Positions 1-7,474 of a DNA stretch of 64,000 nt are shown one piece after another. Under the pieces are notes generated by a model. That model was not told the origin of the DNA and did not search any database. It saw nothing but the letters and a program-made list of their open reading frames with translations. Origin of the DNA: Butyricicoccus sp. OM04-18BH (GTDB lineage Bacteria > Bacillota > Clostridia > Oscillospirales > Butyricicoccaceae); the NCBI RefSeq assembly GCF_003481705.1, contig NZ_QULN01000010.1, forward strand, positions 26,525-90,524, read 5' to 3'. A program made the position numbers and the translations under genes. Numbering within the stretch: position 1 is the first letter of the stretch; each line of letters starts with the position of its first letter.

Positions 1-153
1 TTCCTGCTCCAGTACGGTAAAATCTTCAGAAACTGCCGGTGCTTCGGTTGCGATGGGCGGAGTGGAATACGATGGTGCGGTGGATGCAGGAAGAATAGCG
101 GGCACAGTGCAGGCAATAGCCGCACTGCACAGTAAGCTGATAGCAGCAGTCAT
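1..153 (-). CDS. secreted protein, N-terminal part only
   Basis: The start of a minus-strand gene whose 3' part lies outside the window. The ATG at 153 follows an excellent ribosome site (AAGGAGGG, 6 nt upstream). The first residues (MTAAISLLCSAAIACTVPAI) look like a short signal peptide, followed by an Ala/Pro/Ser/Thr-rich stretch typical of the linker of an exported or wall-attached protein. About 51 codons are visible. It lies downstream of and in the same direction as the ATPase/TOPRIM operon and is probably cargo of the same integrated element. Function unknown. Confidence 0.6.
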   Translation of the reverse strand, partial: MTAAISLLCSAAIACTVPAILPASTAPSYSTPPIATEAPAVSEDFTVLEQE

Positions 154-208
154 AAGTCCCTCCTTGCTACACTGCTTCTGATCGGAAAAGGTAGGGCAGT
201 GCGTTTCA

Positions 209-919
209 TCATATAATCAGTTTGGGATCATATTCCGGGATATAAAACACGCAGGTACACAATACGGAAATCATTTGTTGTTCCCAATAACGCAGTTCAG
301 CAGAAAGAATTGATATTTCATCGGGAATACCGTCTGGTACATTACATAACCAGCGTGCCTTTTCAATATTTTGCTGTATGACAGCATTACATTCTTCCTT
401 TGTAACTGCAAATTTTGTGTAATTGCGGTTGCGATTTTCCTGATTGACGCGCTGTTTATAAGTACCGTTGCTCAACTCTTCTTGTGTGGCAAAATACTTG
501 TTGAAATGTGCATCCGGAATATCATGCATATGGTAAAAGGCTTCTACCATGGGATAATTCAGATACAGCTTGCCCATATCGGACGATTCTACAAAATATT
601 CTGTCATACGCTGTATCTTGTCGGAAGTGAACAGCGGGTCTTGCGGATCAAGATCGAAAATCAAAAGAATGTCGGAGTAGGATTGATCGAACAACGGCTT
701 TTTGCGGGGATCTTTTTCGTGTTCTTTAAGAACTTGAAGCAGGTCTAAGTCAGCCGGATCGTTATCCCGAAACATCTCATTATATAAGGTATAGATATTG
801 GTATTATACGAAATGATCTCATACTTCTGATCGAATCCGTAAACAGAGAGCAGTTTCTGCATTAACCGCACATCTGTTTTTGCGCCTTCGACCAGAAAGA
901 GTATCTTCGGCTTATTCAT
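209..919 (-). CDS. TOPRIM/RloB (AbiLii)-like protein of a defence pair
   Basis: A 236-residue protein. The N-terminus carries a TOPRIM-type first motif (LFLVEGAKTD, acidic residue followed by Gly) and near residue 90 the second motif with an acidic pair (LLIFDLDPQD). These are the metal ligands of TOPRIM nucleases, and the later YPMVEAFYHM block resembles the RloB family, which includes the lactococcal abortive-infection protein AbiLii. The ATG at 919 overlaps the end of the upstream ATPase gene by 8 nt; a GTG at 931 is an alternative start. The tight overlap indicates translational coupling. A nuclease acting with the ATPase in phage defence is inferred from this architecture; the closeness to AbiL rather than other ATPase-TOPRIM pairs is not certain. 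Confidence 0.65.
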   Translation of the reverse strand: MNKPKILFLVEGAKTDVRLMQKLLSVYGFDQKYEIISYNTNIYTLYNEMFRDNDPADLDLLQVLKEHEKDPRKKPLFDQSYSDILLIFDLDPQDPLFTSDKIQRMTEYFVESSDMGKLYLNYPMVEAFYHMHDIPDAHFNKYFATQEELSNGTYKQRVNQENRNRNYTKFAVTKEECNAVIQQNIEKARWLCNVPDGIPDEISILSAELRYWEQQMISVLCTCVFYIPEYDPKLII

Positions 920-2009
920 TGAATTCACCACTCATATAGAGCTTTTCCAGATTGTGACCTTCACGAAGTTCACGTTTTGTGGCATTGGCGAAAGAGTGCA
1001 GTCCGTTTTCGGAGAGAATGAAGTAACAATCCGGACGCATGATTCGATTAGACAAAAGATTGGTATTATGCGATGTCAGGATTGTTTGAAACTGCGGCAT
1101 GTTTTCCAGCAGTTTAACAATCGTTTCTGCCAGTTCATAGTGATAAAATGCGTCAAACTCGTCAATAAACATCAGAGAAACATCTGCGGCGGTCTTATAC
1201 CAATAGAAGAAAGTATACAGTGCGCGTGTGCCGCTGGAAGCTGTTTTGAAAAAGGGCAGAGGTACCTTTGTATCGAAATACAGACGCTGCTCACCATCGG
1301 TATCCTGTCGAACAATCAGATTTTCTTTGATGCCCGCTTGATGCAGAAACTGTTCAAATTCATGCAGAACAGCATCATCAAAGATGAAATCCAGATAATT
1401 AGAGCTGTTGCTTCGGTATCCGATGTATCTGTTCTCGTCAAGACTGCGGAACCATAGCATATGTGATACAAAATGTAAAAGCTGATACAATGGGTGATCG
1501 GCTTCCAGAGAAGAGTTCGCAATACTGTATTTCAAAATAGAGTCTGAACCGCGGAAGTTCAAGTTCAACGTAGGCATAAGGTCACGCAGCGGTTCGAGCA
1601 TACCTTCGGAAACGGCGTAATCATACTCATACAAAATATTGCTATTCAGCAGGACCTTTTCCCAGATCAGCTCGCGCTTAGCATTCTTGCGGTATTGGTA
1701 TCTTACTTCTCCGTTATCGAATGAAAACAGATAATCAAACTGAGCATAATCCGTTGTGCTGTCGGCATTCAGATAATAATTATACAGTTCAGAAGACACA
1801 TTGTTGCTGGTCAGCGTCGATACAATATCAAAGAGTGCCAGTCCCAGATTGGTCTTGCCGACGGAATTTCGCCCGTAAACGATAATCTTATTCAGAAGAC
1901 CATCTTTCACGCAGGTATTATTAAACTGGTAATCGCGGACATCAGAAAAATCAATCGTAACAGGGTGCAGAAAACTCTTAAATCCCTGTACTTCAAATCG
2001 TTTCAGCAT
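912..2009 (-). CDS. SMC/AAA-like ATPase (AbiLi/RloA-type), partner of the TOPRIM protein
   Basis: A 365-residue ATPase of the AAA_15/AAA_21 (OLD/SMC-like) type. It begins like a RecF/SMC protein (RFEVQGFKSF), has the P-loop GRNSVGKTNL near residue 47, the Walker B segment LMFIDEFDAF near 280 and the trailing TSHNTNLLSN switch. No nuclease domain is fused; the TOPRIM activity is in the overlapping downstream gene, so the pair looks like a split OLD/AbiL-type system. The start has a strong GGGAGGAA ribosome site. Expression runs from a near-consensus promoter whose -10 sits inside a perfect palindrome, so the pair is probably tightly repressed. No dedicated repressor is visible next to it. Confidence 0.75.
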   Translation of the reverse strand: MLKRFEVQGFKSFLHPVTIDFSDVRDYQFNNTCVKDGLLNKIIVYGRNSVGKTNLGLALFDIVSTLTSNNVSSELYNYYLNADSTTDYAQFDYLFSFDNGEVRYQYRKNAKRELIWEKVLLNSNILYEYDYAVSEGMLEPLRDLMPTLNLNFRGSDSILKYSIANSSLEADHPLYQLLHFVSHMLWFRSLDENRYIGYRSNSSNYLDFIFDDAVLHEFEQFLHQAGIKENLIVRQDTDGEQRLYFDTKVPLPFFKTASSGTRALYTFFYWYKTAADVSLMFIDEFDAFYHYELAETIVKLLENMPQFQTILTSHNTNLLSNRIMRPDCYFILSENGLHSFANATKRELREGHNLEKLYMSGEFNE

Positions 2010-2024
2010 ACAATCATTCCTCCC

Positions 2025-2061
2025 TTGGATATAGTATATCCAACATAAGACGGGAAGTCAA
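2025..2061 (-). promoter_or_regulatory. promoter and palindromic operator of the ATPase-TOPRIM operon
   Basis: On the minus strand TTGACT (2061-2056) and TATACT (2038-2033) are separated by 17 bp. The -10 is embedded in the perfect inverted repeat TTGGATATAGTATATCCAA (2025-2043, 8-bp arms, 3-nt centre). A protein bound there would block RNA polymerase directly. Confidence 0.75.
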
Positions 2062-2162
2062 TCACGGCCGTAAAAAAATTACGGCAAAATATCAAGTGCT
2101 TTTACGATGATTAAATGCGGTAAGAATACATGGTGGTGCGCGTGATAATTTGCGTCTGTTTT

Positions 2163-3161
2163 TCATGGCTGTTCTCCATCTGCAAAGCGGTTTTGCAGAA
2201 ACTCAAGGAACAAATCCTCGATATTGATATCTGGCGGTATCCGGTGCAGATACGGCTCAAACCGTTTGCGTGAAAAGCTGATATTGTCTTTTTTCCTCTC
2301 TGCGGATGCTGTCAGTGCTTGCTTCCATACCTTGTTCAGTTCTTCGGACGGAATAGACGGCGGCGGACAGATTTTCTTAATCTGCTTCATCATAGCGACA
2401 GATATCCGATGATTTTCTGTATTCAGTCGCTTTTGAAACAGTTTTTGCGTGCCTTCATCGTAATACGAGATTGCAACGCCGCACATCATATTCAGCTTAC
2501 GCTCATCTACTGCATTAAGCAGGGGTTGAATAAGATATGTCAGCCGCACGGTTTGTCGCACATCATTGACCCCAACTCCGAAGAAACACGCTACTCTCTC
2601 TCGAGCTTTTAACTTGTGGTGGATTTCACCACAAGTTGCAGTAACCAAATCACTGCGTTTCCCCTGCTGACGATAGGCATCGAGCAGCGCACGGTACGCC
2701 CAGCCGCGCTCACTGGGAAGCAGGCTCTGCCGCCGCTGCAAATTTGTGACGGTAGCAATCACAACGGCTCTGGCGTTGTCAACGAATTCAATATCTGCTG
2801 TGATTTCCTTGCGCCCCAGCATTTTGCAGGCGGCAACGCGGTTATGCCCGCTGAGAATTTCGTAGCCGTGTTCGGACGGCCGAACCTTGATGTTCTCTAT
2901 CAGTCCGTTCTCTGCAATATCATCGGCAAGCATCTTCAAATTCTCCTGACTGTACGGCTTGAAGCCGATGTGAGAGGTGCGGAACGGGTGAAGCTGCTCA
3001 ATAGGAAGCTCCATCGTCACGCGCTTCTTCTTTGCCGGTGGTGTGGCGGCACCGAATAAGGCTTCAAATGCTTCATCGACCGAATCATTGACATCGGCTG
3101 ATTGGGTGGCAGATTTTGCGCTGCGCTCTTTCAGTGCGTTGGCAAGTGCTGATTTAGCCAT
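2163..3161 (-). CDS. parB: ParB-type partition protein
   Basis: A 332-residue ParB/Spo0J-like protein that would bind a centromere site and act with ParA. The ParB/Srx N-terminal domain is clear (PIEQLHPF, then IKVRPSEHGYEILSGHNRVAA near residue 100; GHNR is the CTP-binding box), followed by a helix-turn-helix region. The ATG at 3161 was chosen because it has AGGAGG 9 nt upstream and overlaps the end of parA by 8 nt. It differs from chromosomal Spo0J in context and C-terminus, pointing to a plasmid or integrative-element partition system. Confidence 0.85.
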   Translation of the reverse strand: MAKSALANALKERSAKSATQSADVNDSVDEAFEALFGAATPPAKKKRVTMELPIEQLHPFRTSHIGFKPYSQENLKMLADDIAENGLIENIKVRPSEHGYEILSGHNRVAACKMLGRKEITADIEFVDNARAVVIATVTNLQRRQSLLPSERGWAYRALLDAYRQQGKRSDLVTATCGEIHHKLKARERVACFFGVGVNDVRQTVRLTYLIQPLLNAVDERKLNMMCGVAISYYDEGTQKLFQKRLNTENHRISVAMMKQIKKICPPPSIPSEELNKVWKQALTASAERKKDNISFSRKRFEPYLHRIPPDINIEDLFLEFLQNRFADGEQP

Positions 3162-3975
3162 GCTGCATGACCTCCTCTGCAACCGTGCGATAAGAAATCG
3201 CCGCCGTGTTCTGCGGAGCGTACTCCAGCAGGCTGACACCGATAGCCGGGTGTTCCGCGACCTTGATTGAGTAGTCTATCGGCTGCTCGAAAACGTGCAT
3301 CTGCTCACCGTAACGCTCCTGTATGTTCTGCCGCGAAATCTGATTGAGAATGGTGCGCGGCATAAACATTGTCAGTAGGATATCTGCCTGTTTCAGTGCC
3401 GGATTGAGCGACTGCTGCACTTTATGAATGATTTCGATGGTGTCATTCAGACCGGCCGTATCGAGAAAATGCGCCTGCGTGGGAATGATGACACGGTCCG
3501 AAGCGGTAAGTGCGTTGATCATCTGCAAGTCCAGATGCGGGCTGCAATCAATCAGAATGTAGTCATAACGGTTTTTAAGCCGCTCCACAATAGCGGACAG
3601 CACCTTTTCCGGTGCTATGCCATCGTTATCATTCGGGAACATGGCACGGGTATTCTGCATACTGACGAGCCGCGACAGGATACCGGCCAGCTTTTTATTC
3701 GCCGGAATGAGGTGCAGATTGTCCGATGCCTGCTGAATAGTGCGTTCGATGGTCTCGTTCAGCAGTTCCGGCATATCGATCGCCTGAAACATCAGGTTCG
3801 CCAGCGTACTTGGCAGGGCTGATGGTTCATAGCCGAGCGAGAGCGTCAAGCTGCCTTGCTGGTCGTTGTCAATGAGCAGGACGCGCTTGCTGTGTTCAGC
3901 CAGTGCCGCACCGATGTTGCAGGTGCTGGTGGTCTTGCCTGTGCCGCCTTTTCCGCAGCATAAACTGATTACCAT
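3154..3975 (-). CDS. parA: ParA/Soj-type partition ATPase
   Basis: A 273-residue ParA ATPase. It starts MVISLCCGKGGTGKTT with the deviant Walker A motif (KGGTGKT) and has the Walker B region YILIDCSPHLD near 115. The ATG at 3975 follows AAAGGAGG. It is the last gene of the integrated element before the tRNA-Ser scar, in one operon with parB. A second, decayed copy of part of this gene lies beyond the scar (4236-4290). Confidence 0.9.
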   Translation of the reverse strand: MVISLCCGKGGTGKTTSTCNIGAALAEHSKRVLLIDNDQQGSLTLSLGYEPSALPSTLANLMFQAIDMPELLNETIERTIQQASDNLHLIPANKKLAGILSRLVSMQNTRAMFPNDNDGIAPEKVLSAIVERLKNRYDYILIDCSPHLDLQMINALTASDRVIIPTQAHFLDTAGLNDTIEIIHKVQQSLNPALKQADILLTMFMPRTILNQISRQNIQERYGEQMHVFEQPIDYSIKVAEHPAIGVSLLEYAPQNTAAISYRTVAEEVMQHG

Positions 3976-4050
3976 AATTGCCTCCTTTTGCAAAAGGTTG
4001 AGGTATCGTCTGCAAAAGAATACAGAAGAGGAAGGATTCGCTCGCGTACC

Positions 4051-4139
4051 CCATTTATACCCCAAGCAGAAATTACGAAGCACATTTCATGTAGACTAAG
4101 TGGTATAAATGGTTGCAAAAAACATATGATATATCATAT
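4051..4139. promoter_or_regulatory. inverted repeats upstream of parAB (candidate operator or centromere)
   Basis: Two separate symmetrical signals lie in the 200 bp upstream of parA: CCATTTATACC (4051-4061) is repeated inverted as GGTATAAATGG (4102-4112), and ATATGATATATCATAT (4124-4139) is a perfect 16-bp palindrome. A possible minus-strand promoter TTGTGT-16 bp-TATGAT overlaps the palindrome. Partition operons usually carry their ParB site or an autoregulatory operator here; the assignment is inferred. Confidence 0.45.
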
Positions 4140-4178
4140 AATAACCATATTTGTACACAATTTGATTTTAAACCAGAA

Positions 4179-4201
4179 TTCGAATCCCACCTTCTCCGCC
4201 A
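4179..4201 (+). repeat. tRNA-Ser 3' end, element attachment site (att)
   Basis: The 23 bp from TTCGAATCCC to CTCCGCCA are the T-loop, T-stem 3' strand, acceptor 3' strand (CTTCTCC), discriminator G and CCA of a tRNA; an acceptor with discriminator G fits tRNA-Ser. No D-arm or anticodon arm lies to the left. This is the usual scar at one end of an element integrated into the 3' end of a tRNA gene; the intact tRNA should be at the other end, outside the window. Confidence 0.75.
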
Positions 4202-4206
4202 AATTA

Positions 4207-4235
4207 AGCCGTCCGTCAGGGCGGCTTTTTCATTT
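4207..4235 (+). terminator. terminator of the interrupted tRNA-Ser
   Basis: GCCGTCC-GTCA-GGGCGGC followed by TTTTT. It begins within 10 bp of the CCA end and marks the original downstream flank of the tRNA gene. Confidence 0.8.
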
Positions 4236-4290
4236 AATGAGCAGGACGCGCTTGCCGTGCTCTGCCTGTCACGAGCTGCCGCCTTTTCCT
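4236..4290 (-). pseudogene. relic of a parA fragment beyond the att scar
   Basis: AATGAGCAGGACGCGCTTG at 4236-4254 is identical to 3871-3889 inside parA (the RVLLID coding region), and CTGCCGCCTTTTCC a little further matches the P-loop coding stretch of parA near 3950, with the sequence between shortened. It is a decayed, internally deleted parA piece on the chromosomal side of the tRNA scar, probably left by an earlier related element. Confidence 0.5.
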
Positions 4291-4372
4291 CTCTGCTTGC
4301 AATCTGCCGGGGTGGAATATGCAGTCGAAATATGATACAATAGAGAACGGAACTCCGGGGAGGAAAAGGATC

Positions 4373-5716
4373 ATGTCGAAGGATGAATATTTGATCACAG
4401 ATGCGCCGCTGAAGGCGCTTACAGTTTTTGCAATGCCGATGATTCTCGGCAGCTTTTTTCAGCAGGTGTACAATATGGCTGACTCCATCATCGTCGGTCA
4501 GTTTGTCGGCTCCTCTGCTCTTGCAGCGGTCGGCGCCTGCGCTGCCCTGACCAATGTTTTCATCTGCGTGGCGATGGGAGCCGGCGTCGGCGCCGGTGTG
4601 CTCGTGAGCCGCTATTTCGGCGCCAGAGAATACGGCAAAATGAAAACCATCGTGTCAACCTCCCTGCTCAGCTTTTTTGTTCTGAGCATCATTCTCGGAG
4701 TCTTTAGCTTTGGCTTTTCCCACGCGATGATGAGCGGACTGCAAACTCCTGCCGATATACTGGAGGAGGCGGTGCTGTATCTGCGGGTCTATTTCGCAGG
4801 CTTTCCGTTCCTGTTTATGTACAACATCCTCTCAACGATGTTCACCTCCATCGGCGAATCAAAAATCCCGCTGGGACTGCTGATCTTTTCGTCCGTCCTC
4901 AATATCCTCATGGATCTCTGGATGGTGGCCGGTCTTGGCCTCGGCGTGTTCGGCGCGGCGCTTGCGACACTGATCGCGCAGGGCATTTCCGCTGTGCTGT
5001 CGCTTTTGCTCTTTCTTCGGCGAATGCGGCGCTACAAGAGCGCTTTTCACCGGTTTGACGGGCAGGAGCTGTGTTCCATGCTTCAAATCGCTGTCCCGTC
5101 GGTCCTTCAGCAGTCTACCGTGTCCATCGGCATGATGCTCGTGCAGGCGGTCGTCAACCCCTTCGGCACACAGGCCCTCGCGGGCTATGCGGCGACGATG
5201 CGGGTGGAGAATGTGTTTTCTCTGATTTTTGTATCCATCGGCAATGCGGTCTCGCCGTATGTTTCGCAGAACCTTGGCGCCGGGAAAAAACAGCGCATCA
5301 AAAAAGGCTATCATGCCGCACTGCTGCTGGATATATGCTTCGCAGTCCTTGCCTTTATCGTCATCGAAACGCTGCACACGCAGATTTCCTCGCTGTTCCT
5401 CGGAAAAGACGGAACCGCGCTGGCCTATCAGGTGTCCGGGGATTACATGAGATGGCTCGGTTTCTTCTTTATCTTTATGGGCATCAAGATGGCGACCGAC
5501 GGCGTTCTTCGCGGACTCGGAATCATGCGCCCGTTCCTCGCCGCAAACATGGTAAATCTCGCGATCCGTCTGTCCGTTGCCCTGATCTGCGCGCCGCGTT
5601 TCGGCATTGCATTTGTCTGGCTCGCTGTACCGGCCGGCTGGCTCGCCAACTTTTTAATCTCCTACGCAGCACTCCGAAGATCCTGGCCGGCTGAGAAAGC
5701 GGTGTCATCTCGATAA
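4373..5716 (+). CDS. MATE family multidrug/sodium antiporter
   Basis: A 447-residue, 12-helix membrane protein of the MATE family, which exports cationic drugs or metabolites in exchange for sodium or protons. The N-terminal signature PMILGSFFQQVYNMADSIIV and the internal symmetry of two six-helix bundles (the second begins near LQIAVPSVLQQSTVSIG) are clear. The start at 4373 has GGGGAGGAAAAG upstream. It is monocistronic and is the first intact chromosomal gene beyond the left integrated element. The substrate cannot be read from the sequence. Confidence 0.88.
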   Translation: MSKDEYLITDAPLKALTVFAMPMILGSFFQQVYNMADSIIVGQFVGSSALAAVGACAALTNVFICVAMGAGVGAGVLVSRYFGAREYGKMKTIVSTSLLSFFVLSIILGVFSFGFSHAMMSGLQTPADILEEAVLYLRVYFAGFPFLFMYNILSTMFTSIGESKIPLGLLIFSSVLNILMDLWMVAGLGLGVFGAALATLIAQGISAVLSLLLFLRRMRRYKSAFHRFDGQELCSMLQIAVPSVLQQSTVSIGMMLVQAVVNPFGTQALAGYAATMRVENVFSLIFVSIGNAVSPYVSQNLGAGKKQRIKKGYHAALLLDICFAVLAFIVIETLHTQISSLFLGKDGTALAYQVSGDYMRWLGFFFIFMGIKMATDGVLRGLGIMRPFLAANMVNLAIRLSVALICAPRFGIAFVWLAVPAGWLANFLISYAALRRSWPAEKAVSSR

Positions 5717-5752
5717 TTCCCGATTCGCCGTTCCGAACTGCTGCGTATATTC

Positions 5753-5781
5753 TTGACAGGGACGGGGAAAAACGGTATAAT
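5753..5781 (+). promoter_or_regulatory. promoter of tRNA-Gly
   Basis: TTGACA (5753-5758), 17 bp, TATAAT (5776-5781): a perfect consensus promoter. A GCTGTCCG/CGGACAGC hairpin (about 5787-5810) lies in the short leader before the tRNA. Confidence 0.9.
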
Positions 5782-5813
5782 AATACTGCTGTCCGGATGC
5801 TCGGACAGCAAAT

Positions 5814-5887
5814 GCAAGGTTAGTTCATCGGTAGAACGGTCGCTTCCCAAGCCACAGAGGCGGGTTCGATTCCCGTACCTTGCTCCA
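5814..5887 (+). tRNA. tRNA-Gly(CCC)
   Basis: A 74-nt tRNA with acceptor stem GCAAGGT/ACCTTGC, D-arm TAGTTCATCGGTAGAAC, anticodon loop TTCCCAA (anticodon CCC), T-arm GCGGGTTCGATTCCCGT and encoded 3' TCCA. The anticodon stem has one C-C mismatch. It has its own promoter and terminator. Confidence 0.93.
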
Positions 5888-5896
5888 GAATGTATT

Positions 5897-5938
5897 GAGG
5901 CTGTCGGAAGGCTATGCTTTTCCGACAGCCTCATTTTT
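5897..5938 (+). terminator. terminator after tRNA-Gly
   Basis: GAGGCTGTCGGAA pairs with TTCCGACAGCCTC across an 8-10 nt loop and is followed by ATTTTTAT. Confidence 0.85.
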
Positions 5939-5960
5939 ATATTTCTGCCGCTGTTTTCTC

Positions 5961-6000
5961 TTTTCTATGGTATACTGTAGTTTTCTATGGTATACTGTAG
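5961..6000 (+). promoter_or_regulatory. tandemly duplicated extended -10 promoter of the SLH gene
   Basis: A 20-bp unit (5961-5980) is repeated exactly at 5981-6000. Each unit holds an extended -10, TGGTATACT (TATACT at 5971-5976 and 5991-5996). The duplication offers two start sites 20 bp apart ahead of the surface-protein gene. Confidence 0.6.
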
Positions 6001-6032
6001 GCAGAAACCGTACAATAAAAGGAGGAAAACTT

Positions 6033-7415
6033 ATGAGCAGACTTCGTTATTTTCTCGCGGCGGCGCTGGTCGCCGGAAGCATGGCCGTATGCGCGGGCGC
6101 AGCGGATACCGCAGACCGGGACGCGCTGCTCGAAACAGCTGTGACGCATCTTCAGCAGCAGTGGCAGACGGGCGATACTTACGCTTATGACAAAACCGAT
6201 GACTATTATGCGTCGATTTATTCGCTTATGCCGGAGAAAAACCTGTATGAGCTGTATTTTTCGGTAGACGTTTCACGCCATAACCACGGAATCATCAACA
6301 TGCAGACCGGAAAGGTCATCGTACCGCCCGAATACGATACGGTCGAACGGCTGGAAAACGATACCTTTCTCCTGACAAAAAGCGGACAGGAGCCGAACAC
6401 GCTCGACTGCTGGTTCTCCGACACCGAGGGAAACCTCACCGTGGCGGCGTCGGGTCTTCCTGGCTCCATGATCTGCTCCGCCGGTGAGGGAATGTACATT
6501 CTCGCGGTCTACGAGAAAAAGCCGGTCCGCGACGTGATCTTCTATGAAGAGCCTACCGTTACGCAGTACGATGTGCTCCAGTACAGACTGCTCGACAGCG
6601 ACATGAACGTCGTGCGCGGCGATCTGGACGGCGGCATTATGGTCACGCCTCCGACATTCCATGACGGCCTGATGGCTATTCAGACCGGCAGCACGCTGTG
6701 GGACGGCTCGATCAAGTACGGCGCATACGGCAACGGCAAATATGGTCTGATCGATACGACCGGCAAATTCGTCAGCGCGAACGATTTTGACGGCATCCAG
6801 TGGAACTACACGCGCATCATCGGCAAACGCGGCGACAAGTTCTATCTGATCGCGCCCGATGGCGGCGAGACCGCCCTGCCGAAAAACCTGGACCAGTACA
6901 GCGCATGGACGACCGCCGAGGTGGACAGCGCCGGCAAACACGGTCTGTCCCTTGTAAACTATCACTATCCGCGTCTGGACATCACGCGCGTGGACTTCGC
7001 CGCACAGGCGGTGCAGCTGTACCGCGTGCTCACGCCGGACGGACAGGCTGCACCGGACGAAACGCCGTACAGCGACTGCGACGATGAGAACGTCCGGCTT
7101 GCCGCCGCACTCGGCATCGTCACCGGCTACGAGGACGGCACGTTCCGCCCCTTTGCGACCATCACGCGCGAGGAGGCGGCAGCCATGCTGAATCGCCTTT
7201 ACAAAATCCTCGGCGGCACGCAGACCGCGGAAAGCCGCGAACGGTATGCGGATGACGCGCAGTTCGGCGCGTGGTCGCGCGACAGCATTTATGCGATGCG
7301 CGAGATCGGCATCATGAAGGGCGAGGAGAACAACGCCTTCCATCCTGCCGGCGGCTATACCGGCGAGCAGGCGCTCGTTACGATGGAGCGTCTGTACAAT
7401 AAACTGCATCAATAA
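6033..7415 (+). CDS. S-layer-anchored WG-repeat surface protein
   Basis: A 460-residue exported protein. A signal peptide (residues 1 to about 23, ending CAGA) precedes WG/KWG-like beta repeats (GIINMQTGKVIVPPEYD near 85; KYGLIDTTGKFV near 240). Two C-terminal SLH domains follow (AAALGIVTGYEDGTFRPFATITREEAA, then AMREIGIMKGEENNAFHPAGGYTGEQ in the last 60 residues); these bind pyruvylated wall polymer. The ATG at 6033 has AAAGGAGGAAAA upstream. Alone in its transcript. The WG part is usually a binding scaffold; no catalytic residues can be assigned. Confidence 0.82.
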   Translation: MSRLRYFLAAALVAGSMAVCAGAADTADRDALLETAVTHLQQQWQTGDTYAYDKTDDYYASIYSLMPEKNLYELYFSVDVSRHNHGIINMQTGKVIVPPEYDTVERLENDTFLLTKSGQEPNTLDCWFSDTEGNLTVAASGLPGSMICSAGEGMYILAVYEKKPVRDVIFYEEPTVTQYDVLQYRLLDSDMNVVRGDLDGGIMVTPPTFHDGLMAIQTGSTLWDGSIKYGAYGNGKYGLIDTTGKFVSANDFDGIQWNYTRIIGKRGDKFYLIAPDGGETALPKNLDQYSAWTTAEVDSAGKHGLSLVNYHYPRLDITRVDFAAQAVQLYRVLTPDGQAAPDETPYSDCDDENVRLAAALGIVTGYEDGTFRPFATITREEAAAMLNRLYKILGGTQTAESRERYADDAQFGAWSRDSIYAMREIGIMKGEENNAFHPAGGYTGEQALVTMERLYNKLHQ

Positions 7416-7420
7416 CACAA

Positions 7421-7460
7421 ACGGCTCCCGGTGAGTTTTTTCACCGGGAGCCGTTTTCTT
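7421..7460. terminator. bidirectional terminator
   Basis: ACGGCTCCCGGTGA / TCACCGGGAGCCGT, a 14-bp stem with T- and A-rich flanks, between the convergent SLH and glycosidase genes. Confidence 0.9.
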
Positions 7461-7474
7461 TTCTCTTTTTATTC

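Noticed and set aside
2067..2085. GCCGTAA-AAAAA-TTACGGC hairpin read as a parB terminator
   Set aside because: No T-run follows on either strand and it lies immediately upstream of the ATPase promoter; left unassigned.
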